A stretch of DNA of 38,697 bases. It comes from Burkholderiaceae bacterium. Its GTDB lineage: Bacteria > Pseudomonadota > Gammaproteobacteria > Burkholderiales > Burkholderiaceae. Of this stretch, positions 17,253-25,469 are shown piece after piece. Position 1 is the first letter of the stretch, and every line of letters begins with the position of its first letter. The notes beneath the pieces are model-generated. The model saw only the letters and a list, made by a program, of their open reading frames with translations, was not told the DNA's origin and ran no database searches. The DNA lies in assembly GCA_947380285.1 (NCBI GenBank), contig CANCQD010000005.1, forward strand, positions 1 through 38,697, read 5' to 3'. The position numbers and the translations under genes are program-made.

Positions 17253-18182
17253 TTAGTTATTTACTTCCGAGGGAAGTGTTTGTTGCTTAAAGAAGGCTTC
17301 TAAATTATCTACAGCTAAGTTGGTCATGGCTATCCGTGTTTCCGAGGTAGCGCTCCCGATATGAGGTGTTAACAATACATTATCAAGGGTTAAAAAAGCA
17401 GCGCTGGGATTGGGTTCGTTCTCAAAAACATCTAAAGCGGCCCCGGCAATCTTTTTATGTTGCAGTGCATATAAAAGTGCGCCCTCATCCACCACACTTC
17501 CACGGGCAATATTGACCAAATATCCAGATGGCCCCAAAGCTTCGAGTACCTTGGTGTTAATCATTTTTTCGGTATCAGGTGTAGCGGGACAGGCTAAAAA
17601 TAAGATGTCACAGGCCTTAGCCAATTCTTGAATATTCGGATAGTAGGTATAAGCCAATGATTTCTGATGAGGCCCTGTATATGCAATGTCGACTTTAAAG
17701 GGCACTAATCGCTTGGCGAGATCCTGCCCAATGCGACCCATTCCAGCAATCCCTACGCACTTACCAGCTAGAGTGGTGGTGAGTCTAAAGGGCGCATTTG
17801 ACCAAGCAGTACTTTTAACGTATTCCTGAGCCTCGGGTAGTTGGCGAAGCAGAGCCAACATCATGCCCATGGCGAGCTCACACACCGCATCGTTTAAGAC
17901 GCCGGGGGTATTGCTTGCCTTAATACCTTTTTCTTTTAAATAAGCCAAAGGTAGGTTATCGTAGCCAACCCCGCAAGTGGCTACCATCCGAATGGTGGAG
18001 ATCTGCTGAACGAGCTCTTCGGGAAGTGTGGTGTTAGAGCGAATTAAGATGGCCTCAAAGTTTCCGGCTGGAGCAGGCGCTTTAGGGTCTGGATGATGGA
18101 TAGGTGTAAAGCGCCGATCAATCTCTGCCTGCATAATTTCAGGGAAATGGCCGACCTGCAACACCGAATTGACGGGGATCAT
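17253..18182 (-). CDS. NAD(P)-dependent D-2-hydroxyacid dehydrogenase family protein
   Basis: A 309-residue enzyme of the D-isomer 2-hydroxyacid dehydrogenase family (glyoxylate/hydroxypyruvate reductase-like). The nucleotide-binding motif is G147-M-G149-R-I-G152. The catalytic triad is R227 (NIARGS), E256 (FENEP) and H274 (LTPHIGS). It interconverts a 2-keto acid and a D-2-hydroxy acid, for example at the end of a sugar-acid route that yields glyoxylate, hydroxypyruvate or tartronate semialdehyde; the substrate is inferred only from context. It is the first gene of the TRAP operon and divergent from the second HAD-type dehydrogenase over 83 bases. Confidence 0.88.
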   Translation of the reverse strand: MIPVNSVLQVGHFPEIMQAEIDRRFTPIHHPDPKAPAPAGNFEAILIRSNTTLPEELVQQISTIRMVATCGVGYDNLPLAYLKEKGIKASNTPGVLNDAVCELAMGMMLALLRQLPEAQEYVKSTAWSNAPFRLTTTLAGKCVGIAGMGRIGQDLAKRLVPFKVDIAYTGPHQKSLAYTYYPNIQELAKACDILFLACPATPDTEKMINTKVLEALGPSGYLVNIARGSVVDEGALLYALQHKKIAGAALDVFENEPNPSAAFLTLDNVLLTPHIGSATSETRIAMTNLAVDNLEAFFKQQTLPSEVNN

Positions 18183-18265
18183 GTCTCACTTACTTTTTTA
18201 TTGAAATAATAACCTTATTGTAAGAGGATTTTAGAAATAGTCCGCCCCCATTTAGGAGAGTATTC

Positions 18266-19207
18266 ATGTTATTTACCCCAGCTGAAACCAAGGTAGTGAT
18301 TGTCGGTGGCGGTACCATGGGCGCAGACGTTGCGGCTGTTTGCGCGCGCGGTGGTTGCGCTGTTCAAGTGGTTGAGCCGACCACTGAGCGACGAGCCCTC
18401 TTGCCAGATTATTTTGCAAACACCATGACTGAGCTCGGTTATGAGCATCGTATTCATTTGCTTTCTGTTGCGGGCACACTTGAAGAAGTGGATTGGTCGG
18501 ATATTGATTTGGTAATTGAGTGTGTCCCAGAGCGCTTGGATATTAAGCGTGAGTTATTTACGAAGCTAGAAAAATATGCAAAGCCTGAGGCGGTTTTGGC
18601 AAGCAATAGTACGAGCTTCCCGATTAGTGAAATAGCAAATGGCCTGAAAACCGCTGCTCGAATGATTGGCTTGCATTTCTTTATGCCCGCACATTTAGTG
18701 CCTTGTGTAGAGGTAGTTTATGGTGCAAAGACTTCCCCGATGGTAGGCGAAAGCCTCTCGCGTTTAATGACTGCATGCGGCATGGTGCCTGTTACTGTCA
18801 AAAAAGATTTGCCAGGATTTTTGGCTAATCGCTTGCAGCATGCATTATCGCGTGAGGCGTTTTCAATGGTTGATGAAGGCATCTGTACGCCAGAAGATAT
18901 TGATAAGGCAGTTCGTTTTGGTTTTGGTTTTCGTTACATCGCAGCAGGCCCAGCCATGCAACGAGATCATGCTGGCCTAGAGGTACATGGTGCTGGAGGG
19001 GCAACTATTTATCCGACATTAAATAATTCACCAACGATAGCCAAGTGCTTAAGCGACCGCATTGCTAGTGGTAAGTTTGGTATGAAAACAGGCGAAGGTT
19101 TTTTCAAATGGACTGCCGAAACCATTAAGGCAGAGCGTGAGCGCTATCAAGAGGCTTTGCGCGCAGGCTTGAAGATTATTCAAAAAGATTTGCCTGAAAT
19201 CAAATAG
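18266..19207 (+). CDS. 3-hydroxyacyl-CoA dehydrogenase family NAD-dependent dehydrogenase (paralog 2)
   Basis: A 313-residue homolog of the protein at 10973-11899. The Rossmann motif is VVIVGGGTMGADVA and the C-terminal domain starts at PGFLANRLQHAL. The catalytic pair is H137 and E149, and the motif is again altered to HFFMPAH (137-143) where family members usually have HFFNP. The two proteins also share SNS(S/T)xFPIS(D/E)IA and FGFRY. They flank the acid-catabolism locus on both sides, so they may act on related substrates or on opposite stereoisomers. AGGAG lies nine bases before the ATG. The substrate is unknown. Confidence 0.86.
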   Translation: MLFTPAETKVVIVGGGTMGADVAAVCARGGCAVQVVEPTTERRALLPDYFANTMTELGYEHRIHLLSVAGTLEEVDWSDIDLVIECVPERLDIKRELFTKLEKYAKPEAVLASNSTSFPISEIANGLKTAARMIGLHFFMPAHLVPCVEVVYGAKTSPMVGESLSRLMTACGMVPVTVKKDLPGFLANRLQHALSREAFSMVDEGICTPEDIDKAVRFGFGFRYIAAGPAMQRDHAGLEVHGAGGATIYPTLNNSPTIAKCLSDRIASGKFGMKTGEGFFKWTAETIKAERERYQEALRAGLKIIQKDLPEIK

Positions 19208-19229
19208 CAGAAATTTATTGGGTTGGCTT

Positions 19230-20435
19230 CTAAGAAATATCTTTCAGATGTAATTTGCCAAGGTGTGGGGCGAGTCGATAAGTGATGAGGACGATAGCAA
19301 TCGTTGCGGCCCCACCAAATACGATGGAAGGCACTAGACCCATCATGCTGGCAGCGATGCCAGATTCAAGGGCGCCTAGTTCATTAGACGAGCCAATGAA
19401 GATGCCATTAATGGCGCTAATTCTGCCGCGCATATGATCTGGTGTGGTGAGCTGCATGATGCTACCTCGAATCACTACGGATATAGAGTCAAAGCATCCA
19501 GAAATAAATAGAAAGAATGCGCAGATCCATAAATTGCTGGAGAGGCCAAAGGCAATAATCGTTGCGCCAAATCCTGCAACCGAAATCAGTAGATGTTTTC
19601 CGGAATCAGTCAAAATAGGGCGCCTGGCTAAGTAAATGCCAGTAATGACTGCCCCAGCTGCAGGCGCGGCTCGCAATATCCCAAGGGTTTCTGGTCCCGC
19701 ATTCAGCACCTCTTTAACAAAAGCAGGGAGTATGGAGACTGCGCCACCAAAAAGAACGGCAAACATGTCGAGCGCCATAATGCCCAAAATGAGTTCATGC
19801 TTTCTGACGTAATGAAAGCCCTCCATGAAACTCTTTAGAAAGTGGCCGGATAAATTACTCGATTTTTCCTGCACAGCGTTAATGAAGGTAATTCCATATA
19901 ATCCGATTGCCCCACAAAAGGCCGCGAGCAAGTAAGTCCACTCAAGACCAGCAAAGCCGATCATGAGTCCGCCAAGGCCGGGTCCTGCCACGACGCAAAT
20001 TTGAAACGCTGATGAGGCATACGCCGTGTAACGTGGCAGCTGGTCTCTCGGAATGACTTGTCCAAACAGCGCTTGATACGAGGGTCTTAATAAAGCGCGG
20101 CCAACGCCAATGAATGCTACAGCGGTGTATATCAACGGTACCGGAGGGGAAAGCCAACCCAGCGCAATAGCGGTTAAAAATAAGCCTACTGCAATATGGA
20201 TGAAGCAGGCAATGGCCGCAATCCATTTGCGGGAGTAGTGATCAACCGCATGCCCGGAATAAAGTGCAAGCGCAAAATAGGGGACAAGCTCTGCTAGACC
20301 AATTAGCCCAAGAGAAACTACGCTATTGGTGAGTTCATAGAGGTGCCAACCAACCGCTACCATCGTAATTTGGTAACTGAGGGTTGCGCCGATACGGTAC
20401 AGCAGCAGGGTTCTAAAGGCTTTGCCGGGATTCAT
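19230..20435 (-). CDS. MFS transporter (enterobactin-exporter-like MFS_3 group)
   Basis: A 401-residue major facilitator protein with about twelve helices. Typical loops are SGHAVDHYSRK after helix 2 and DHMRGRISAINGIFIGSSN in the second half, which fits the EntS-like or DUF894-type exporter group. It is probably an efflux pump; the substrate is unknown. A good ribosome-binding site (GGGAGAG) precedes the ATG. It converges with the second HAD-type dehydrogenase (22 bases between stops) and diverges from the cytochrome b561 gene, so it is transcribed alone. Confidence 0.9.
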   Translation of the reverse strand: MNPGKAFRTLLLYRIGATLSYQITMVAVGWHLYELTNSVVSLGLIGLAELVPYFALALYSGHAVDHYSRKWIAAIACFIHIAVGLFLTAIALGWLSPPVPLIYTAVAFIGVGRALLRPSYQALFGQVIPRDQLPRYTAYASSAFQICVVAGPGLGGLMIGFAGLEWTYLLAAFCGAIGLYGITFINAVQEKSSNLSGHFLKSFMEGFHYVRKHELILGIMALDMFAVLFGGAVSILPAFVKEVLNAGPETLGILRAAPAAGAVITGIYLARRPILTDSGKHLLISVAGFGATIIAFGLSSNLWICAFFLFISGCFDSISVVIRGSIMQLTTPDHMRGRISAINGIFIGSSNELGALESGIAASMMGLVPSIVFGGAATIAIVLITYRLAPHLGKLHLKDIS

Positions 20436-20479
20436 GAATTCTCTCTATTTTAAGGGAGAAGCTGCTTTATCCTTAGGGT

Positions 20480-21160
20480 ATGAAGAAAATCATTCGCGTA
20501 TGGGACTTGCCAATCCGTTTATTTCATTGGCTTCTGGTGGTTTGTATAACTGGGAGCTTTGTGAGCATCAATTTGGGTGATGAATTCATTCAATGGCATG
20601 CCTATTTTGGGTACAGCATTTTGACTCTATTAATTTTCAGAATCTTCTGGGGTTTCGTTGGCTCAACCCACGCAAGATTCACCTCTTTCTTTCCAACTAA
20701 GAAAGCCATTCTGGATTATTTAAGCGGAAGCTCGCCTCGTGTTCTTGGGCACAACCCTATTGGCGCAATTTCTGTTTTTGCCTTGCTATTTGCTCTCAGT
20801 GTTCAAGTAATCACTGGCTTATTTGTCGATGATGAAGTGTCCTTTAAAGGACCTTTGGAAAAATATGTATCTAGTTCGATAGCTTCATTTTTGTCACAGA
20901 TTCATGAGGGTAATCAAGTAGTGATACTGACATTGATCACTATTCATATTGCCGCTATTATTTTCTATAAGAAATTTAAAGCTGAAGATCTGATTAAGCC
21001 CATGATTAGTGGCGACAAAGAAATTGACCCAAGCGAAGTGGCAAAATATTTGCCAGCTGACTTGGGTCGGGCCTCCAAGGATGGAGTGTTACAGCGCAGC
21101 TTTGCTTTATTGCTTTTAAGCATGATCGCTGTAGTAGTGGGTTACTTGATTACAAAATAA
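20480..21160 (+). CDS. cytochrome b561/b-type membrane protein (CybB-like)
   Basis: A 226-residue four-helix di-heme b-type cytochrome in the inner membrane. It starts with the family signature VWDLPIRLFHWLL. Likely heme ligands are H16, H40, H142 and H156, all in or near helices. A last hydrophobic segment is at the C-terminus (residues 204-223). It would pass electrons from quinol to a periplasmic acceptor. A class II cytochrome c' is encoded convergently, with stops 17 bases apart, and the two families are often neighbours, so the cytochrome c' may be its partner. TTAGGG precedes the ATG. Confidence 0.88.
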   Translation: MKKIIRVWDLPIRLFHWLLVVCITGSFVSINLGDEFIQWHAYFGYSILTLLIFRIFWGFVGSTHARFTSFFPTKKAILDYLSGSSPRVLGHNPIGAISVFALLFALSVQVITGLFVDDEVSFKGPLEKYVSSSIASFLSQIHEGNQVVILTLITIHIAAIIFYKKFKAEDLIKPMISGDKEIDPSEVAKYLPADLGRASKDGVLQRSFALLLLSMIAVVVGYLITK

Positions 21161-21177
21161 CGATCAATCAGAATGAC

Positions 21178-21630
21178 TTATTTCTTTTTGAAATCGTCAT
21201 GGCAACCTTTGCAAGTTGCACCTGCTGCGCCAAAGCTTTTCTTAATGCTGTCTAAGTCACCAGACTGCGCGGCCTTATTCAGATCGGCTACAGCCAATTG
21301 CATTTTGTCGCCAGCAGCTTTGAATTTAGCGTTATCAGACCAAATATCTGACTGAGCTTTGCCGCCTTCTGTACCAGGGCCAAATGCTTGCCATGGCAAG
21401 CTGGATATCATTGCAACAATGGCCGCATTCTTCGCAACTTCATCCTTGTTGTAAGGAGCTTCACCCTTTACAACAGCACCAATTTTCCCAAAAGAATTTG
21501 CCATTACCGTAAAGGCACTTTGACGATATTTAATAGCATCTTCTGGTTTTTGGAATTGAGCAAATGCGATACCCGCACCAATGGTCAAAACAGTTGCGGT
21601 ACTGGCCAAAACAAATTTTTGTAGTTTCAT
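21178..21630 (-). CDS. class II cytochrome c (cytochrome c' type)
   Basis: A 150-residue periplasmic protein with a signal peptide cleaved after about residue 24 (GAGIAFA). It has a four-helix-bundle profile and a C-terminal heme site C140-K-G-C143-H144. R36 is at the position of the arginine often found near the heme in cytochrome c'. Members bind nitric oxide or carry electrons. GGAG precedes the ATG. It is convergent with the cytochrome b561 gene. Confidence 0.93.
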   Translation of the reverse strand: MKLQKFVLASTATVLTIGAGIAFAQFQKPEDAIKYRQSAFTVMANSFGKIGAVVKGEAPYNKDEVAKNAAIVAMISSLPWQAFGPGTEGGKAQSDIWSDNAKFKAAGDKMQLAVADLNKAAQSGDLDSIKKSFGAAGATCKGCHDDFKKK

Positions 21631-21694
21631 GAGGGTTCTCCGTTAATCAGGTGAGCTGAATGGGCTCAGCATATCCCAGAACAGCATTTCTCGC

Positions 21695-22357
21695 TTAAAA
21701 AATCATTCTTAAAGGACTGGTCAGTAAGAGGATGAGCCATTCAAAGAAGTTCATTAATGGGCTCATCCATAAGGCGCCAATGACACCGGTAAATACGAGT
21801 CCCAAGACAATAAAAAAGCCCCACGGCTCGAGCTTGCCCAAGGCAATCGATTGGCGGGCAGGAAGTAAGCTTGCAAGAACGCGACCCCCATCCAAAGGAG
21901 GGAGGGGGAATAGATTGAATACGAGTAAACCGAGATTCCAGGTAATTCCGGCCTGGGACATGGAGATCAGGAATTTCTCATTCACGCCAAAGCCTAAAAG
22001 CAGTATTAAAAGGGTTAGCCAGATAAGTGCCTGAATGAAATTAGACCCTGGCCCTGCCAGAGCAACCCAAATCGAGTCGATCCGAGGGTTTCTGAGGCGC
22101 CCAAAATTGACGGGCACTGGCTTTGCATAGCCAACTAAAAAGGGAGATCCAGTCAAAATTAAGACCAAGGGAATTAGGATGGTTCCTACAGGGTCTATAT
22201 GTTTGGCGGGGTTCAGGCTCACCCGTCCCAGCATGTAGGCGGTGTTATCACCAAATTTGCGGGCAGCATAGCCATGGGCTGCTTCGTGGATGGTGATGGC
22301 GAAAATTAAGGGAATCGCATTAATTGCGACAGCTTGGATAGAATAGTCAGTAATCAT
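21695..22357 (-). CDS. site-2 protease family (M50) membrane metalloprotease
   Basis: A 221-residue intramembrane protease of the short rhomboid-independent S2P type. The zinc motif H24-E-A-A-H28 lies in the first helix (ITIHEAAHGY), and the third ligand D156 is in NLFPLPPLDGGRV. It has about six helices and NPAKHIDPVGT in the first loop, typical of the group. An upstream TTG (22441) would add 28 residues, but that segment runs through the oppositely oriented small gene and does not resemble the family N-terminus, so I start at the ATG at 22357. No strong ribosome-binding site is seen. The substrate is unknown. Confidence 0.88.
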   Translation of the reverse strand: MITDYSIQAVAINAIPLIFAITIHEAAHGYAARKFGDNTAYMLGRVSLNPAKHIDPVGTILIPLVLILTGSPFLVGYAKPVPVNFGRLRNPRIDSIWVALAGPGSNFIQALIWLTLLILLLGFGVNEKFLISMSQAGITWNLGLLVFNLFPLPPLDGGRVLASLLPARQSIALGKLEPWGFFIVLGLVFTGVIGALWMSPLMNFFEWLILLLTSPLRMIF

Positions 22358-22385
22358 GGCAATATGATATCCATAGGAGCTCAAA

Positions 22386-22553
22386 GTGACTGACGAAAAG
22401 AAAACTGATTCAAAAACCCCCGCTAAGGCAGTTGTTGCCAAGCCCCCAGCACGTCCACCCGTGCCAAAAGGCCCATCCGGCCCCGCTGGAAGGCCTCAAG
22501 CAGGCTTTGGCGGTGGAAAAGGCATGATGCGCAAGGCCGGTCGCGGTCGATAG
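22386..22553 (+). CDS. small basic Pro/Gly/Lys-rich protein, 55 residues, unknown function
   Basis: A short gene read from GTG at 22386, with AGGAG (22375-22379) six bases upstream. The protein is charged and disordered. It begins TDEKKTDSK, continues with a proline- and lysine-rich middle (AKPPARPPVPKGPSGPAG), and ends with a basic tail GGGKGMMRKAGRGR. Composition, a clean ribosome-binding site and position before another small gene support real coding, and codon use matches the neighbours. The basic RG/GK tail suggests binding to nucleic acid or ribosomes, which is inference. It is divergent from the site-2 protease with only 28 bases between start codons. Confidence 0.72.
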   Translation: MTDEKKTDSKTPAKAVVAKPPARPPVPKGPSGPAGRPQAGFGGGKGMMRKAGRGR

Positions 22554-22597
22554 TGGATAATTACCCTATTCAATAATGTGTTTACAGAGGATTTAGC

Positions 22598-22735
22598 ATG
22601 AACGAATGGCATAACGAATCTAAAGAAGAAATCAACAAAAAGATCATTACATTGGTTGTGATGTTGGCAGCAGCTACAAGCTTGGCTATTTTGTTTGCAT
22701 TGGTTGCGGCTCACACAGGTTACGTATTCGGTTAA
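22598..22735 (+). CDS. small single-helix membrane protein, 45 residues, unknown function
   Basis: A short gene with AGAGG (22586-22590) seven bases before its ATG. The protein has a polar start (MNEWHNESKEEINKK), then one hydrophobic helix of about 22 residues (residues 16-38) rich in Ala, Leu and Val, and a short tail AHTGYVFG. This is the usual look of a bacterial single-span small protein. It lies between the 55-residue gene and the dioxygenase-family gene, both on the same strand and close by, so it is probably co-transcribed. I do not recognise its family. Confidence 0.72.
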   Translation: MNEWHNESKEEINKKIITLVVMLAAATSLAILFALVAAHTGYVFG

Positions 22736-22744
22736 TCTGCGTTA

Positions 22745-23524
22745 ATGACTAGCCATCGCCAACCTGCAATATTTGCTGGCCATGGCAGTCCGATGTATGC
22801 CATAGAGCCTAATCGCTACACAGCAGCATGGTCAGTTCTTGGAAAATCTTTAAAGCGCCCGGACGCTATATTGGTGATTTCAGCGCATTGGGTAACTCGA
22901 GGTACTTGGGTTACTGCAATGCCCAAACCAAAAACGATTCACGATTTTGGTGGCTTTCCACAAGCGCTTTTTGAAATTCAATATCCAGCACCAGGCAGCC
23001 CTGCCTTAGCTGATCGCGTACAAGAATTATTAAACGTACCGATAGTGCTTGAAGAAAATGAGTGGGGCATTGATCATGGTGCTTGGTCAGTTCTCAAATA
23101 CATGTATCCAGACGCAGATGTACCAGTAGTGCAATTGAGTCTCGATGGATCTATGACGGCGCGTGAGCACTATGAGCTTGCCAAACAGCTACGTCCTTTG
23201 CGTGAAGAAAATATCCTCATTTTGTCGAGCGGTAATGTAGTTCACAACTTGCGTACCATTCATTGGCAAGAGGGGGCTGAGCCCTATCCTTGGGCAACAA
23301 AATTTAATGATTTTTTTGCTTCAGAAATCCGAGCCAATCATCATGATCCCTTGATTGACTGGGAAGGTTATGGTGACGCAGCGCATCTTTCTGTTCCGAC
23401 TGCAGAGCACTATTGGCCCGCTTTGTATACCCTAGCATTACAAGAAGAGGGCGAACAAGCAAAAGTCTATACAGATGGAATTGAGATGAGCTCAATTAGC
23501 ATGCTGGGTTTTTCAATTCAATAA
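22745..23524 (+). CDS. DODA-type extradiol ring-cleavage dioxygenase family protein (LigB/YgiD-like)
   Basis: A 259-residue protein of the class III extradiol dioxygenase (LigB) fold. Likely metal ligands are H13 (AGHGSP) and H48 (ISAHW), with further conserved histidines H111 (DHGAW), H167 (VVHNL) and H222 (AEHYWP). Length and motifs fit the YgiD group, whose members cleave catechol-type rings such as DOPA; the natural substrate in bacteria is often unclear. The ATG lies nine bases after the stop of the small membrane-protein gene. CrcB follows ten bases later, so this is a four-gene unit. Confidence 0.88.
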   Translation: MTSHRQPAIFAGHGSPMYAIEPNRYTAAWSVLGKSLKRPDAILVISAHWVTRGTWVTAMPKPKTIHDFGGFPQALFEIQYPAPGSPALADRVQELLNVPIVLEENEWGIDHGAWSVLKYMYPDADVPVVQLSLDGSMTAREHYELAKQLRPLREENILILSSGNVVHNLRTIHWQEGAEPYPWATKFNDFFASEIRANHHDPLIDWEGYGDAAHLSVPTAEHYWPALYTLALQEEGEQAKVYTDGIEMSSISMLGFSIQ

Positions 23525-23534
23525 AGAGTAGATT

Positions 23535-23912
23535 ATGTGGCTACCTATCTCCGCAATCTTTTTTGGTGCAGGTTTTGGCGCTTTATTAAGAGCTGGCTTT
23601 AATTTTATGACCGTGGGCGTTGCCTCCTCGCTACCCTTGGGTACTTTTATATCCAATATGGTTGGTGGATATTTGATCGGTATTGCAGTTGCCTTCTTTG
23701 GCAACAATCCACATCTTTCTCCTGAGTGGAAGCTTTTGGTGGTTACCGGATTTTTGGGAGGCTTAACTACCTTCTCGAGCTTTTCAGCTGAGGTAGTTGG
23801 CTTTATGCAGCGCGGCGAATTTACCTGGGCTTTGGGCACCGCGCTACTGAATCTCATTGGCTCACTTGTATTAACCTTCTTAGGGATCTTGACTTACCAA
23901 GCCTTCAAATAA
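23535..23912 (+). CDS. crcB: fluoride efflux channel CrcB/Fluc
   Basis: A 125-residue four-helix membrane protein that works as an antiparallel dimeric fluoride channel. Family motifs are present: GAGFGALLRAGF near the start, GTFISNMVGGYLIG in helix 2, and GFLGGLTTFSSFSAE in helix 3 with the phenylalanine and TTFSS region that line the pore and bind sodium. The length is standard for a homodimeric form, and no second crcB is adjacent. It is last in a plus-strand unit and followed by a hairpin; I see no fluoride riboswitch because no long leader precedes it. Confidence 0.95.
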   Translation: MWLPISAIFFGAGFGALLRAGFNFMTVGVASSLPLGTFISNMVGGYLIGIAVAFFGNNPHLSPEWKLLVVTGFLGGLTTFSSFSAEVVGFMQRGEFTWALGTALLNLIGSLVLTFLGILTYQAFK

Positions 23913-23913
23913 A

Positions 23914-23931
23914 ATTGGGGACAGCCCCAAT
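23914..23931 (-). terminator. hairpin terminator between crcB and the convergent Bug-protein gene
   Basis: A perfect 7-bp stem ATTGGGG / CCCCAAT with a four-base loop. Read on the minus strand it is followed by TTTATTTG, so it best fits the end of the minus-strand operon (23952-29459). It may also slow plus-strand transcription after crcB. Confidence 0.65.
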
Positions 23932-23951
23932 GCCATTCAATATTGAATTCG

Positions 23952-24929
23952 TTACTCCGGCTTGATATTGGCTGTTTTTACAACAGCACTCCATTTCGTA
24001 CTCTCAGCTTTAATTAGGCTGGCAAATTCAGCTGGAGTCCCTCCGCCAATTTCATTTCCTTGAGAGAGCATGAGTTCACGTAATTGCGGATCCTTGAGTG
24101 CTTCATTCGCAGCAGCATTCAATTTATCAATAATGGCTTTAGGCGTTCCTTTGGGGGCGATTAAACCCTGCCAATTGAGAACCTCTACTTTTGAGTAGCC
24201 TAGCTCTGCAAAGCTAGGAACATTAGGCAATAAGGGGGAGCGTTTTTTGCTAGTAATAGCAAGTGGACGAATCTTGTCTGCCTTAATACTGGGAACAGCG
24301 GAATACATTTGATCGAACATGAGGTCAACATTGCCACCCATGAGGTCGGTTAGTGCCGCAGAGCCACTTTTGTATGGCACGTGAATCATCTGAATGCCTG
24401 CATTTTGTTCAAAGAGCTCGGCAGACAGTTGGTGGCTTCCTCCGATGCCGCCAGAAGAGAATGTTAGTACCCCAGGCTTTGCTTTAGCGGCAGCAACAAT
24501 ATCTTGCACAGATTTGTAAGGAGAATTTGGGTTGACTACCAATACCAAAGGCCCTTTTTCAATCAAGATGATGGGCGTTAAATCTATCTCTGGGTCATAA
24601 CGCAAATTACCAAATAGTGTTTTATTGACCGCCATTGGCGCAAAGTTACCCATACCAATGGTGTAGCCATCAGGTGCGGCTCGAACGATCGCTTCTGTAC
24701 CAATATTGCCGCCGGCCCCTGGTTTGTTATCAATCACGATCGGTTGCTTGAGGAGGACACTCATCTTTTGTGCAATTTGGCGACTTCTGGAGTCAGCACT
24801 GCCTCCCGCGCCGTAAGGAACGATAAAGTTAATCGGTTTATTTGGGTAATTACTTTGTGCAAAAGACGCGTTGCAGAAAACAGAGATCAAGCACACTAGG
24901 AAGAAGGTGAGATGTTGAATGAGGGGCAT
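23952..24929 (-). CDS. Bug family (TctC-like) periplasmic solute-binding protein 1
   Basis: A 325-residue periplasmic binding protein of the tripartite tricarboxylate transporter receptor family. A signal peptide ends near residue 24 (FCNASFA). The Bug signature YPNKPINFIVPYGAGGSADS follows, and later motifs include GYTIGMGNFAP and THQ/SHQL-type ligand-loop residues. It should bind a small carboxylate. No TctA or TctB permease is in the window. It is the last gene of a six-gene minus-strand operon, 18 bases after the chromate-transporter pair. Confidence 0.93.
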   Translation of the reverse strand: MPLIQHLTFFLVCLISVFCNASFAQSNYPNKPINFIVPYGAGGSADSRSRQIAQKMSVLLKQPIVIDNKPGAGGNIGTEAIVRAAPDGYTIGMGNFAPMAVNKTLFGNLRYDPEIDLTPIILIEKGPLVLVVNPNSPYKSVQDIVAAAKAKPGVLTFSSGGIGGSHQLSAELFEQNAGIQMIHVPYKSGSAALTDLMGGNVDLMFDQMYSAVPSIKADKIRPLAITSKKRSPLLPNVPSFAELGYSKVEVLNWQGLIAPKGTPKAIIDKLNAAANEALKDPQLRELMLSQGNEIGGGTPAEFASLIKAESTKWSAVVKTANIKPE

Positions 24930-24947
24930 ATCTTTTCCGTAAAACGT

Positions 24948-25469
24948 TTAAATAAATCCTAGAACGCCTAACACCCCACCAATTGCAATCAGATAGAGAG
25001 GGTGCCAGCGTGTAAATAATGTAAATCCGATAGTAGCGAGGGTCAAGGCGTACGCTGCAGCATTGTGGTTAATTTGGAGAGCGATTTGCCAGGCGGAAGA
25101 GAGAACAAGTCCTATGGCTAGGGCCGCTGCTGCATATTGAATGGACTTCCTTGTGATGGGATCTTGAATTCTCAAGATAAAGCGCTGCAAAAAATAAATC
25201 AAAATGGATGAGGGCCACGCAATTGCCAAAGTGGCAAGTAATGCGCCTAAGACGCCAAATAGATGCCAGCCCAATAGCGTGACTGTCATGAAGTTAGGGC
25301 CAGGTGCTGCTTGGGCTATAGCAAAGTAATCTGAAAAAGTTTGCAGATCAATCCAATGCTCTTGATAGACGGCTAAGTTCAAGAGCTCAGGCAGTAAAGC
25401 ATTAACACCGCCAAAAGCAACTAATGAGAAGGCGGATAGTTTTAGAAAGAAGCTTAAAAGCATACTCAT
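24948..25469 (-). CDS. chromate transporter family protein, second half-size subunit (ChrA C-domain type)
   Basis: A 173-residue membrane protein with about six helices, one of a pair of short chain (half-length) CHR proteins. Motifs typical of ChrA repeats are FGGVNALLPEL and AQAAPGPNFMT. I start at the ATG at 25469 because it overlaps the stop of the upstream partner as ATGA, which points to coupled translation and a heterodimer; a longer in-frame start at 25532 lies well inside the partner gene. Some CHR proteins export chromate while others have no tested substrate. The setting in a carboxylate operon raises the chance of another anion. Confidence 0.87.
   Translation of the reverse strand: MSMLLSFFLKLSAFSLVAFGGVNALLPELLNLAVYQEHWIDLQTFSDYFAIAQAAPGPNFMTVTLLGWHLFGVLGALLATLAIAWPSSILIYFLQRFILRIQDPITRKSIQYAAAALAIGLVLSSAWQIALQINHNAAAYALTLATIGFTLFTRWHPLYLIAIGGVLGVLGFI

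Noticed and set aside
22358..22441. Longer N-terminus of the site-2 protease
   Set aside because: It would start at TTG, overlap the 55-residue gene with its good ribosome-binding site, and add sequence unlike the family.
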